From: Streptococcus thoraltensis DSM 12221
Lineage (GTDB): Bacteria; Bacillota; Bacilli; Lactobacillales; Streptococcaceae
DNA: 64,000 nt
Direction: 5' to 3'
NCBI RefSeq assembly: GCF_000380145.1
Contig: NZ_KB904609.1
Span: 124,001 to 188,000 of the forward strand
Position numbers and translations under genes: made by a program. The first letter of the stretch is position 1. Every line of letters starts with the position of its first letter. Positions 55,824-64,000 of this stretch are shown piece after piece. The notes under the pieces are model-generated. The model worked only from the letters and a program-made list of their open reading frames with translations, did no database searches and was not told the DNA's origin.

Positions 55824-56024
55824 ATGGCACAAGGTACTGTAAAATGGTTTAACGCTGAAAAAGGTTTTGGTTTTATCTCATCTGAAGAAGGACAAGACGT
55901 TTTTGCACACTTTTCACAAATTCAAGCTGATGGTTTCAAATCACTTGATGACGGTCAAAAAGTTTCATTTGATGTTGAAGATGGTCAACGTGGCCCTCAA
56001 GCAGCAAACATCGTTAAACTTTAA
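55824..56024 (+). CDS. cspA: Cold-shock protein
   Basis: A 66-residue single cold-shock domain that binds single-stranded RNA and DNA. RNP1 is KGFGFISS and RNP2 is DVFAHFS, both complete. AAGGAAGG precedes the ATG. A strong promoter, long leader and terminator make it a single-gene unit. The letter of the gene name is only conventional. Confidence 0.96.
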   Translation: MAQGTVKWFNAEKGFGFISSEEGQDVFAHFSQIQADGFKSLDDGQKVSFDVEDGQRGPQAANIVKL

Positions 56025-56033
56025 TTAAACGAT

Positions 56034-56065
56034 AAAAAGTCTGAGATAAAGTTCTCAGGCTTTTT
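56034..56065 (+). terminator. Cold-shock gene terminator
   Basis: AAAAAGTCTGAG and CTCAGGCTTTTT pair across an eight-base loop, directly after the stop codon. Confidence 0.88.
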
Positions 56066-56178
56066 CTATATCTAAAACAGCCAACCTCTAAACCCTTCAC
56101 CACTGCACCCTTTTTCATTTATAGCTAAAAGTGGTAAAATGCTAGTAAGACTTATGCAAACGAGGAGACTGAACTGAT

Positions 56179-57243
56179 ATGACTGATTTATTTAACAAAA
56201 TCAAAGAAGTAACCGAACTCAAAGCGACCTCAGGTTTTGAACAACCCGTCCGTGACTATCTCCGTGAAAAAATCACACCTTTGGTTGATGACGTTCAAAC
56301 CGACGGTCTTGGAGGCATTTTTGGTATTCGACATCACGAAGATGCCAACGCTCCACGCATCATGGTGGCTGGTCACATGGATGAAGTCGGCTTTATGATT
56401 AAAGAAATCAAAGAAGACGGAACTTTCCGCGTGGTTGAACTGGGTGGCTGGAACCCACTTGTTGTCAGCTCACAACGGTTTACCCTACACACACCTGATG
56501 GTCGTGTCTATCCCGTTATTTCAGGCTCTGTTCCTCCGCATTTTCTACGTGGGTCAAACGGTGCTTCACTTCCTAAAACAGCTGACATCGTCTTTGATGC
56601 AGGATTTACCAGTAAAACCGAGGCTGAAAGTTTTGGTGTTTTCCCTGGTTCTGTTATCATTCCCGATTCTGAAGCAGTCCTAACAGCCAATCAAAAACAC
56701 GTCATCAGCAAGGCATGGGACAACCGCTACAGCATTCTTATGGTACCTGAGATGTTAGAGGCAGTGAAAAACGAAAAACTAGGTCACACCCTAATCGCTG
56801 GAGCTAACGTTCAAGAAGAGGTTGGTCTTCGCGGTGCTTACGTATCCACAACCAAATTCGACCCTGAACTCTTCTTCGCCGTTGACTGTTCTCCTGCTGG
56901 TGATATTTATGGTAATCCTGGAAAACTTGGAGACGGTACCCTAATTCGTTTTTACGACCCAGGTCATATCATGCTCCCAAACATGAGAGATTTCCTATTG
57001 ACAACCGCCGAAGAAGCAGGTATCAAGTATCAGTATTACCCAGCCGCAGGTGGTACCGATGCTGGCGCTGCTCATCTCAAAAATGAAGGTATCCCATCAA
57101 CAACTATCGGTGTGTGTGCCCGTTACATTCACTCACATCAAACACTCTATGCCATGGATGACTTTATCGAAGCACAAAACTTCCTACAAGCAATTGTGAA
57201 GCGCCTTGACCGCTCAACGGTTGATTTAATCAAGAAATACTAG
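56179..57243 (+). CDS. pepA: Glutamyl aminopeptidase (M42 family)
   Basis: A 354-residue cytosolic metallo-aminopeptidase that removes N-terminal Glu or Asp. M42 landmarks: VAGHMDEVGFM, KAWDNRYS (bridging Asp), NVQEEVGLRGA with catalytic Glu, AVDCSPAGD and the late YIHSHQTL. The length is normal. A GAGGAG site lies somewhat far upstream of the ATG. A hairpin (ACTGAG...CTCAGT, 57249-57273) separates it from proC without a T run. Confidence 0.93.
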   Translation: MTDLFNKIKEVTELKATSGFEQPVRDYLREKITPLVDDVQTDGLGGIFGIRHHEDANAPRIMVAGHMDEVGFMIKEIKEDGTFRVVELGGWNPLVVSSQRFTLHTPDGRVYPVISGSVPPHFLRGSNGASLPKTADIVFDAGFTSKTEAESFGVFPGSVIIPDSEAVLTANQKHVISKAWDNRYSILMVPEMLEAVKNEKLGHTLIAGANVQEEVGLRGAYVSTTKFDPELFFAVDCSPAGDIYGNPGKLGDGTLIRFYDPGHIMLPNMRDFLLTTAEEAGIKYQYYPAAGGTDAGAAHLKNEGIPSTTIGVCARYIHSHQTLYAMDDFIEAQNFLQAIVKRLDRSTVDLIKKY

Positions 57244-57283
57244 AAAGGACTGAGTTGGCACCAACCACTCAGTAAAACAAACG

Positions 57284-58054
57284 ATGAAAATTGGATTTAT
57301 TGGTGTAGGTAAAATGGCTTCCGCCATCATCTCTGGAATCAAACAGACGGAGCATGAGATTATCATCTCCGGCTCTTCACTGATGCGCTCGCAGGAGATT
57401 GCTAAAAATCTTGGACTTAAAGCTGCTTCGTCTCATCAAGAATTGGTTGAACAAGTTGACTTGGTCATTCTGGGAATCAAACCACAGATAGTTGAAACCG
57501 TCTTAAGCGAACTCGATATTAAAAAGCCCATCATGTCCATGGCAGCTGGGATTACTCTGGATCGCCTTGCCCAACTCACTGACTCGTCACTCCCTCTCAT
57601 CCGCATCATGCCAAATATGAATGCCCAAATTCTCCAAAGCACCACAGGTATCTGCTACAATCCGCATGTCAGCGATGACTTAAAAACAACTATACGCCAG
57701 ATAACGGATAGTTTTGGAACTACTTTTGAACTAGCTGAGAAAGATTTTGACACCTTTACAGCCCTTGCTGGCTCAAGTCCTGCCTACATTTACCTTTTCA
57801 TCGAAGCTATGGCCAAAGCGGGAGTTAAAAACGGTCTCACAAAAGCACAATCACTCGACATTGTTACACAAACGGTCATGGCTAGCGCACAAAATCTCAT
57901 GACATCTGAAGACAATCTTCACGTCTTGATTGACAAGATTTGTAGTCCTGGTGGAACCACCATTGCAGGTCTCATGAATTTAGAAAAAAACGGTTTAACC
58001 CATAGTGTTGTGTCAGCTATTGATGCCACTATTGATAAAGCCAAGAAGATGTAA
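57284..58054 (+). CDS. proC: Pyrroline-5-carboxylate reductase
   Basis: Last step of proline synthesis: reduces pyrroline-5-carboxylate with NAD(P)H. The 256-residue protein has the nucleotide-binding start IGFIGVGKMASAIISG, LPLIRIMPNMNA and the C-terminal helical signature SPGGTTIAGLMNLEKNG. No Shine-Dalgarno sequence is close to the ATG, so coupling to pepA or readthrough of the intergenic hairpin may matter. Confidence 0.95.
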   Translation: MKIGFIGVGKMASAIISGIKQTEHEIIISGSSLMRSQEIAKNLGLKAASSHQELVEQVDLVILGIKPQIVETVLSELDIKKPIMSMAAGITLDRLAQLTDSSLPLIRIMPNMNAQILQSTTGICYNPHVSDDLKTTIRQITDSFGTTFELAEKDFDTFTALAGSSPAYIYLFIEAMAKAGVKNGLTKAQSLDIVTQTVMASAQNLMTSEDNLHVLIDKICSPGGTTIAGLMNLEKNGLTHSVVSAIDATIDKAKKM

Positions 58055-58130
58055 AAAATGATATGCAGCAATAATTGCTAACCCCCAGGCGGTCAATTCC
58101 TTTGCGGCTTCTTATCATATAGCGATATAA

Positions 58131-58165
58131 AAAAGACGTTGAGAATTGCTATCTCAGCGTCTTTT
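58131..58165 (+). terminator. pepA-proC terminator
   Basis: AAAAGACGTTGAGA and TCTCAGCGTCTTTT form a stem with one mismatch over a seven-base loop, about 75 bases after proC. Confidence 0.85.
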
Positions 58166-58172
58166 ACATTGG

Positions 58173-58391
58173 TACAGTCTTTTGAATTAACTTTTTGATA
58201 CATGCTCACTTTCGACTAGGCGTACTCATACTCAATGAAAATTAAAAGCAGACTAGGCGACGCCCATGCAGATGGAACTGAAGGTCATCAAATCAAGTCA
58301 ACAAGGTCTTCTTTTGATTTTCGAAGAGTATCAAGTACTGTTCTGCGTCTTTTTTTTGTTCCTTGTCTAAAAGTTAATTCATTTGACTATA
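58173..58391 (-). repeat. A element, copy 9, carrying a B element
   Basis: Reverse A element between the convergent proC and CPBP genes, ending right beside the CPBP stop at 58387. The B element at 58228-58331 is reversed too, so the relative orientation is the common one. Confidence 0.85.
58228..58331 (-). repeat. B element (RUP-like), copy 7, nested in A
   Basis: A 104-bp copy from ATACTCAATGAAAATTAAAA to TTTTCGAAGAGTAT. Confidence 0.85.
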
Positions 58392-59052
58392 TAAATAGCA
58401 TCCCCAAAAATGCGATTAAATTATTAAAAGCATGGACAGCGATACTATATTTAATATCCTTGGTCTTCCAGTAAACAAAAGCTAAGGCAGCAGACATCAC
58501 CCCATAACCAGTAACACTGCCAAAATCAGTTGGCATATGAGCTAGCGCAAAAATCACTGAACCTGCAACTAAACCCAACCATTCCTTTTGCGGAAAGAGG
58601 CGCTTAGCCGCAAATCCTCGAAAAATAATTTCCTCAGTGACAGGGGCGACAATGACAACCAGAACAAAGAAAAGTGAAAGTGGCACCATTCTCATCAAAT
58701 CATTCAAGCCAGCTTGATTAACCGTATCTGTCTTTCCTTCTAGTTCAAGAAGCCAAGACGAAAGACCATGTCCCAGTATGATAATAGCGTAAGCAATGAC
58801 GAGTGTCATCCAAATATACTTCGTCTTACTACCAGAAAGTGGGCTAAAAATCTCACGCTTTTGAGCAATTTCAACTGTTAAAGCTCCAATAATTAAACAG
58901 ATAAAAGTGATGCTCGCAGTTTGAACTAGTCCGAACTGCCCTTTTTCTGAAACTTGATTATAACCTAAAACGCCACCGATAATTAAAGAAGGCACTTGGG
59001 TCAGTAAAAATAACCCGGCCATCAAAAACAAGGTTTTAAAAAACTGTTTCAT
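58387..59052 (-). CDS. CPBP-family intramembrane metalloprotease
   Basis: A 221-residue membrane protein with about six or seven hydrophobic segments and the CPBP/Abi motifs: EEIIFRGF (motif 1), FALAHMP (motif 2) and the late AVHAFNNLIAF (motif 3). In streptococci such proteins are linked to bacteriocin self-immunity or peptide maturation; nothing here fixes the role. A GGAGA site precedes the ATG. It stands alone between two A elements. Confidence 0.9.
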   Translation of the reverse strand: MKQFFKTLFLMAGLFLLTQVPSLIIGGVLGYNQVSEKGQFGLVQTASITFICLIIGALTVEIAQKREIFSPLSGSKTKYIWMTLVIAYAIIILGHGLSSWLLELEGKTDTVNQAGLNDLMRMVPLSLFFVLVVIVAPVTEEIIFRGFAAKRLFPQKEWLGLVAGSVIFALAHMPTDFGSVTGYGVMSAALAFVYWKTKDIKYSIAVHAFNNLIAFLGMLFI

Positions 59053-59177
59053 GAAATCTCCTTAAAATGAACTAGGACTATTGTATCATAAAATACAGTT
59101 GAAAATAGCGGCTATCCCTATGAAGCTAATAATACAAAACGATACAAGGTTTACGAATAGCAAGCGATGAGGAAAAA

Positions 59178-59282
59178 TATAGTCAAATGAATTAATTTTC
59201 AGTCAAGAAACTGATACACGGGCAGTGCTTGAGTAGGGCAAATCGAAAGTGACTATGTATCAAAGTTTATTCAAAAGACTAT
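59178..59282 (+). repeat. A element, copy 10 (empty)
   Basis: A 105-bp forward copy with centre GTGCTTGAGTAG and no B element. Confidence 0.85.
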
Positions 59283-59501
59283 CATTTCAAATAAACTATC
59301 TGAAATGATCTGGTAAACGTCCTCTCTGTTTCACTTTAAAGGGAGGGGGCAATTTCAAATCACCCTAGTCTCTTTTATCAGACAAAGGCTATTTTATAGC
59401 CTCTGTCTGAGTATCTTAGAGAAGGACTTTCGTGATATTTTAGTCACAAAACTTTAGGGCTTTTATGCTGGCTAAGGTCCGTCAGTAATGGCGCTTAGCC
59501 A
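59283..59501. other. Intergenic DNA with hairpins downstream of the ABC genes
   Basis: CAGACAAAGGCTA and TAGCCTCTGTCTG (59379-59409) form a strong stem without a T run. TGGCTAAG/CTTAGCCA lies nearer the ATPase gene. One or both may end the ABC transcript. No gene seen. Confidence 0.5.
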
Positions 59502-60134
59502 TTAGCTAAATTGGCGCAGTTGACCTTTCTCTAAAGCAAGCTGAATATCTGCCATTTGGGCTAGTGCTTTACTATGCGTAACCATAATCACACACTTATC
59601 TTCTTGGTGAGCGATAGTTTTAAGGTTACGGACGATGTCAATGGCAATCTCTTCGTCTAAATTACCAGTCGGTTCATCTAAAAGCATGACCGGTGCTCCT
59701 GAAACAAGAGAACGGGCAATGGCGACACGCTGTTGTTGCCCACCAGAAAGTTGTAAAATATTTCGGTTAATTTGTTCTTTTGACAATCCTAAATCCAGCA
59801 AAACATCAGGTGCTGCCTTTTTGTTGACCAGTCTGATATTTTCTAGAGGGGTTAGATAGTCTAGAAGATTATAATTTTGAAAAACTAAGGATACATGATG
59901 ACGACGGTAATAAGGGTATCCAATATCTGTTAAATCTTTCCCATCTATGAGTACCTGACCTGATGATGGTTTGTCTAATCCTGCCAGAAGAGATAATAGC
60001 GTTGTTTTTCCGGTGCCTGAATGACCGACAATAGAGTAAAACGTTCCCTTTTCGAATTGATAGTTTAAATCCTTAAATACCTCTTGTTGACTAATACTGT
60101 CGTAAGTATAGGATAAATTTTTAATCGTTAACAT
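59502..60134 (-). CDS. ABC exporter ATPase (MacB/LolD type, Vex2-like)
   Basis: A 210-residue ATPase with Walker [10 protein letters not shown], signature LSGGQQQR, Walker [10 protein letters not shown] and switch His in VTHSKALA. It belongs to the group paired with FtsX-like permeases. AAGGAGA precedes the ATG. It is last in a three-gene operon after two permeases. Lengths of 423, 455 and 210 recall pneumococcal Vex1, Vex3 and Vex2, although there the ATPase gene is in the middle. Confidence 0.93.
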   Translation of the reverse strand: MLTIKNLSYTYDSISQQEVFKDLNYQFEKGTFYSIVGHSGTGKTTLLSLLAGLDKPSSGQVLIDGKDLTDIGYPYYRRHHVSLVFQNYNLLDYLTPLENIRLVNKKAAPDVLLDLGLSKEQINRNILQLSGGQQQRVAIARSLVSGAPVMLLDEPTGNLDEEIAIDIVRNLKTIAHQEDKCVIMVTHSKALAQMADIQLALEKGQLRQFS

Positions 60135-60144
60135 TTCTATCTCC

Positions 60145-61512
60145 TTACGAAATTTTATTTAAAATATCTTTTGGTTTTAATAACATAATTGGTACACTGG
60201 CTGCTAGGATTCCAAGAATAATCAAACCACCACTGATGACGACCATGCTGATTAACTCTTTGGCACTCAAGTTAACTTGGAAATGTTTTACCGTCTGCAT
60301 GATAAGATCGGTCTGACTGTCAGCGCCTAATGAATAGCCACCTAGTTGCTTCATGACCTCTTCTCTAACAGTACGAGTAACAGAGTCTACGGTTCGATTG
60401 GCTAACCATTGTCCCAGTGTTTTTCCAATAAGACTAGCGACAACAAAAGATGGGATAGCTAGCAAGATGTTTTCAACAATGTATTGGCTGATGATATCCA
60501 GCTTAGACTTTCCAAGAGCTAAAAGGACTCCGCATTCTCGTAGACGATTATAAAGATTAAAGATTAAGAGTAAAATCAATAGTACGCCACTAGCAATCAT
60601 AGTAACAACAACTAAGCGTTTTACGGTCTTTTGGAGGAGACCAATACTACGATTATAAGATTTTAAGGCAGGATTTTGCTCAGTTAACTGGTAATTTTGC
60701 CAATTGACATCTTCAACATTTTGTTTCACTTTGGTGATAAATGACTTAACCTTTGCTGATTTTTTCAAGCTGTAAGTCGCTTCGCTATAGAGTGTTTTTC
60801 CTTTAGTAAAGCCGAAAAGATCACTGGCTAAACTTGTATCAGACAGTAGAGTGTTGGAGACTAATTCGTCATTAAAGTTCGGTCTATTAAATGTTTTTCC
60901 ACTAAAGATACCAATGATTTCAACTTTTAGAGGTGTTTTATCTTTTCCAATATAACGCAAGGGATCACGTCCCAAAGTTAGATAATCACCAACTTTGAGA
61001 TTGTTGTGCTTGGCAAAGTCTTTGTGAACAAGAATTTTATGATGGTCATTTGCTTTTATATGACGACCACTTTTAAGTTTCAACATTCCCGTTTGAAATC
61101 GGTTATCCTTATGACTGTTTGAAATCCCTTCAACAGTGATGATGGCAGCGAGTTCTTCTCTTCGGTAATCCCCTTCAGCCGTTCCAATGGGAACTAGTTT
61201 AGCATCTTCTAAATTAGCATAGGACGATACAGATGAGACAAAGTTCTCTACTTCAGGATAGCTAGCAATTTTCTGAAGGGCTTTTTCAGGAAGCTCTCCA
61301 GATCCATGACCATCACCTACAAAGATATTGCTTGGGGTTAGGGTGACTGTCTGAGTGAGGTGATGTTTTTTTACGATTGCTCCTGATACAGATGCAGATA
61401 GGCTAAGCATGGCTACCAAAAAACTAGCAACGGTACTAAAGAGTAGGAAATTAATAATCGTTTTTGCCTTTTTTCGGTGTAGGTAGTAAATGGCTCTTGT
61501 AAAAAATGACAT
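60145..61512 (-). CDS. FtsX-like ABC permease (Vex3-like)
   Basis: A 455-residue membrane protein: one N-terminal segment, an extracellular domain of about 250 residues, then three C-terminal segments, the MacB/FtsX topology. It ends 10 bases before the ATPase gene. The exported substrate is unknown; the family exports peptides or removes antimicrobials. GAAGGAG precedes the ATG. Confidence 0.85.
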   Translation of the reverse strand: MSFFTRAIYYLHRKKAKTIINFLLFSTVASFLVAMLSLSASVSGAIVKKHHLTQTVTLTPSNIFVGDGHGSGELPEKALQKIASYPEVENFVSSVSSYANLEDAKLVPIGTAEGDYRREELAAIITVEGISNSHKDNRFQTGMLKLKSGRHIKANDHHKILVHKDFAKHNNLKVGDYLTLGRDPLRYIGKDKTPLKVEIIGIFSGKTFNRPNFNDELVSNTLLSDTSLASDLFGFTKGKTLYSEATYSLKKSAKVKSFITKVKQNVEDVNWQNYQLTEQNPALKSYNRSIGLLQKTVKRLVVVTMIASGVLLILLLIFNLYNRLRECGVLLALGKSKLDIISQYIVENILLAIPSFVVASLIGKTLGQWLANRTVDSVTRTVREEVMKQLGGYSLGADSQTDLIMQTVKHFQVNLSAKELISMVVISGGLIILGILAASVPIMLLKPKDILNKIS

Positions 61513-61545
61513 GATTGCTCCTTCATTTTAGATAAGACGTGATGC

Positions 61546-62817
61546 TTAAGACATCATTGCAAAAATTTTCTTAGGTGGGTAGTTTAATAATGACAGGCAA
61601 GCTAGTAATACAGAACTTACTGATAGGGCTAAAGCCGTTAAAATGCTATAGCTAATATCGGCAAAAGTTAAGCTAACCGTATGAAGACTAAGTTGTTTTA
61701 GGTTAAGATAATTGGCAAGAAAAGCCACTGGCATTAACTCACCGTTGTCGGTAGTTTCATAGCTTACTTTTAAAATATCGCGAATCAAATTATCTCTCAT
61801 GCTAGGTAGTAAGAGGGCGGTTACTAGCATAGCCACTAGGGAGGCGACACTAGTAAGTATGACGATTTCTAAAATGTACTGTAGCAAAATATCTCCACGA
61901 CTTTTTCCAATTGATTGTAAGATGCCGATTTCAAGCTGCCTACTTTTCATCCACAAATTAAGGAAGAAGGCAAGTACAAGGGCACTGAGTAAAAAGGTTC
62001 CCCAAAACATTAGGGTGAAAAGTTTTTGTTGACTGCGTAAACCTTTCAATTGTGCCTGAATGCTGGCATCTTTTTTGATTTGATACATTTTGGCAATGCT
62101 TTCTTGATTCTCTAAATAGGCTTGTGCTTTAGAAGCTGCTGCTTTAGTTTTTGCCTCATAATAACTGGTGTGGTAATTCTTATCGGAATGGATTTTTGCT
62201 AGCGTTTTTTGTGTTGCGATGATGTTATTATCAAGAGTATCGCTTTCTTTATTAGCTATAGGGGATTTGATGACCTTGAAGATACCAGCTACCGTTAACG
62301 TATGCTTAGAGCCATTGGAGGCTTCTATGGCAAAGGAAGCTCCTGCTTTTAATCCATATTGTTGTGCGAAACCTTGGCTAACGAGAACTTTGCCACTATC
62401 GCTATTGCTTAGACGGACGTTTGATACTAAGAATTTCTTTTTGTTGAATAGGTGCATCTTCTCCAAAAAGTTTTGATTAATCAAACGGTAAGGTCTTGCT
62501 TTGGTAGCATTTTGGGGTTTTGCTGTTACTTCTTCAGCTATTAAGTGAGTGGCTTTGAGATGATAGCGTGAACTAACCTTTTGAAAGGCAGAGCGGTGAG
62601 AAGGGGAAATGGTGCTTTCAGAAGGGGCGTCAATTTGGGTCACGATGAAACGTTTTGATTGTCTATCAGACAATGTTTTGATGTCTCGATTGATTGCCGT
62701 ATTGAGCGAGAGAAGAAGACTTAAAGAAACCGTTACTAATAGTAGTAACCCCGTTAGTATGGTGGTTTTGATATAGTGTCTTTTTAAGTATAGTATGGAA
62801 CGTGTTATAGCATTCAT
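61546..62817 (-). CDS. FtsX-like ABC permease (Vex1-like)
   Basis: A 423-residue membrane protein with the same MacB/FtsX layout as its neighbour (N-terminal segment, large outside domain, three late segments). It heads the operon and probably forms a heterodimer with the second permease. AAAGGAGA precedes the ATG at 62817. No peptide gene like pneumococcal pep27 or two-component genes are visible nearby. Confidence 0.85.
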   Translation of the reverse strand: MNAITRSILYLKRHYIKTTILTGLLLLVTVSLSLLLSLNTAINRDIKTLSDRQSKRFIVTQIDAPSESTISPSHRSAFQKVSSRYHLKATHLIAEEVTAKPQNATKARPYRLINQNFLEKMHLFNKKKFLVSNVRLSNSDSGKVLVSQGFAQQYGLKAGASFAIEASNGSKHTLTVAGIFKVIKSPIANKESDTLDNNIIATQKTLAKIHSDKNYHTSYYEAKTKAAASKAQAYLENQESIAKMYQIKKDASIQAQLKGLRSQQKLFTLMFWGTFLLSALVLAFFLNLWMKSRQLEIGILQSIGKSRGDILLQYILEIVILTSVASLVAMLVTALLLPSMRDNLIRDILKVSYETTDNGELMPVAFLANYLNLKQLSLHTVSLTFADISYSILTALALSVSSVLLACLSLLNYPPKKIFAMMS

Positions 62818-63048
62818 AGACTCTCCTTTGCAAGTAAACTATCTTAGTGGTTGTGATGTCTAGTAAAAGGATTTCTTCTGACTCCATACAGAAAAAAGAA
62901 GAGATTCGTAGACTTGTTAATACGATAAGTGGCAGAGGTAGTAATCATAAAAACGTAGTGCTTGAACTAAGCCTGTTATTCATTTTTATACTAACAAGAG
63001 GCCGGACAAACGTCTTAGCCTCTTGAGTATTTTATAAAAGTGATGGAT
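62818..63048. other. Intergenic DNA upstream of the Vex-like operon
   Basis: No gene recognised. AAGAGGC and GCCTCTT (62996-63024) can pair. The promoter of the exporter operon should lie here; no strong box pair is evident. Confidence 0.35.
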
Positions 63049-63264
63049 TTATCGTCTTTTGAATTAACTTTGATACCTCGTCACTTTCGACTTGCCACAC
63101 TCATACTCTTCGACAATCAAAAGCAGAGCTTGTTGACTTGATTTGATGAAGACAGCTCTATCTGCTATCTGTGTCGCTTAGTCTGCTTTTAATTTTTATT
63201 GAATATCGAGTACTGTCCGCATCTTTTTCAGTTCCTTGTCTGAAAGTTAATTCATTTGACTATA
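63049..63264 (-). repeat. A element, copy 11, carrying an oppositely oriented B element
   Basis: Reverse A element (CTTTTGAATTAACTTTGATA at left, AAGTTAATTCATTTGACTAT at right). Its B element at 63103-63206 runs forward, unlike the nested copies at 5928, 13248, 15681 and 58228, where A and B agree. Confidence 0.85.
63103..63206 (+). repeat. B element (RUP-like), copy 8, nested in A in inverse sense
   Basis: A 104-bp copy from ATACTCTTCGACAATCAAAA to TTTTTATTGAATAT. The opposite relative orientation points to an independent insertion or a later inversion. Beyond the A element, GCTAGTAAG/CTTACTAGC (63290-63343) could pair as a hairpin. Confidence 0.85.
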
Positions 63265-63364
63265 TCTATTAATACCTCATGGTTGATTCGCTAGTAAGGC
63301 TGACCGCTAGTGGAGGCCCCTTATCTCTAGAGCTTACTAGCTTATTTTAGACATTATAGATTGT

Positions 63365-64000
63365 TTATTTTTCAATCGTTTTTGTTAGAAAGCGTCGTAA
63401 CTCAGGACGTAGCAAGAAACCAAATGTTTTAGGTTTCTTTTTACCTTCAGTTGAGGCATTAACCAAGCCGACCAGTTCATTCTTTTCATTGATGAGTGGT
63501 GAGCCTGAATTACCACTATAAATTAACGCGTTGAATGTAAGGAAGCTACCATCAGACTCAATTTGTGTGATTTTTCCCTTGCTTTCCCAAAGCGTACTAT
63601 ACGGTTTATCACCAGGATAGCCAATAGCCCGTATAGTATCTCCTTTTTTCACGGAACTAATCGTTTTTGGACTAGCAATCTTTAGCGGGGTAATAGCTGC
63701 TAATGTCCCTTTATCTTTAGGGTTATCACCAATTTCTAAAATGGTCATGTCATCACTATCTTTTTTGGCAGGTGTTATTTTTTTGACAGGGTAGTCATAA
63801 TCTTTTCCATCTTTGCCTTTGATACGGACAACAAGCTCTTTCGAAGGCTTTTTAGCGTCAGCAACTACATGCTTATTAGTAAGTAAGTGATGGCGTCCCA
63901 CAAAGAAACCTGTTCCATAATCTTTTTTCCTTTTTAAATACTGCACTCTGACAACACTCTGATAGGGGTAGACTTGTTTTTTCTCTTTGACTTCTGTACG
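63365..64000 (-). CDS. Trypsin-like serine protease, N-terminus outside the window
   Basis: The frame is open to the right edge, so the gene starts beyond base 64000; the in-frame GTG at 63946 is internal. The visible 211 residues hold a complete V8/trypsin-like catalytic triad: His in LLTNKHVV, Asp in DSDDMTILEI and Ser in YSGNSGSPLIN. The fragment has no PDZ domain, so it is unlike HtrA. Such proteases are usually secreted; the signal peptide would be in the missing part. Substrate unknown. Confidence 0.88.
   Translation of the reverse strand, partial: RTEVKEKKQVYPYQSVVRVQYLKRKKDYGTGFFVGRHHLLTNKHVVADAKKPSKELVVRIKGKDGKDYDYPVKKITPAKKDSDDMTILEIGDNPKDKGTLAAITPLKIASPKTISSVKKGDTIRAIGYPGDKPYSTLWESKGKITQIESDGSFLTFNALIYSGNSGSPLINEKNELVGLVNASTEGKKKPKTFGFLLRPELRRFLTKTIEK

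Overview
The window looks like chromosome of a pyogenic-type Streptococcus. It combines a histidine-utilisation locus of the kind known in S. pyogenes with the groE-lev-ssbB neighbourhood known in S. mutans. Supporting signs are low GC, strong AGGAGG ribosome sites, CIRCE control of groE, a DNA polymerase I without proofreading residues, a short competence-type SSB, and a sortase-anchored fructanase. The species cannot be fixed from the sequence. Most genes lie on the minus strand.

Layout. 1-0.75 kb: ahpF (cut by the window edge) and ahpC with a PerR-like site. 1.1-4.2 kb: a large SARP-type regulator on the plus strand. 4.8-17.1 kb: the hut locus, hutU-ftcD-fchA-fhs-hutD-permease-hutH-hutG on the minus strand with hutI divergent; it degrades histidine to glutamate and feeds the one-carbon unit into tetrahydrofolate. 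17.8-21.0 kb: tRNA-Cys and polA, whose promoter predicts a nearly leaderless mRNA. 22-29.1 kb: an S66 peptidase, then a BlpR/ComE-like response regulator and kinase followed by a permease-ATPase-permease ABC operon; both units carry a matching two-part upstream box.

29.8-48.8 kb: groEL-groES, then the fructan regulon: PTS LevDEFG with LevX, the four-component sensor LevQRST, and the fructanase FruA. A three-gene island (C5 methyltransferase, Eco47II-like endonuclease, Ser/Thr kinase) splits levD from levQ. Four copies of a TGACATYTRNCA-like motif lie upstream of levD and fruA and are good candidates for LevR sites.

49.4-55.7 kb: ssbB with a degenerate competence box, a probable allose/allulose operon (sugar isomerase-like barrel, PTS IIBC, DeoR regulator, AlsE-like epimerase, RpiB-like isomerase), ytpR, a thioredoxin and a small membrane protein. 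55.8-58.1 kb: csp, pepA and proC. 58.4-64 kb: a CPBP protease, a Vex-like ABC exporter and the 3' part of a trypsin-like serine protease.

The intergenic DNA is full of short repeats. An element of about 105 bp with inverted ends (A; 11 copies) often carries a second element of about 105 bp (B; 8 near-complete copies) at its centre. B resembles the pneumococcal RUP element. One B sits in A in the opposite orientation to the others, and another sits in the loop of the hutG terminator.
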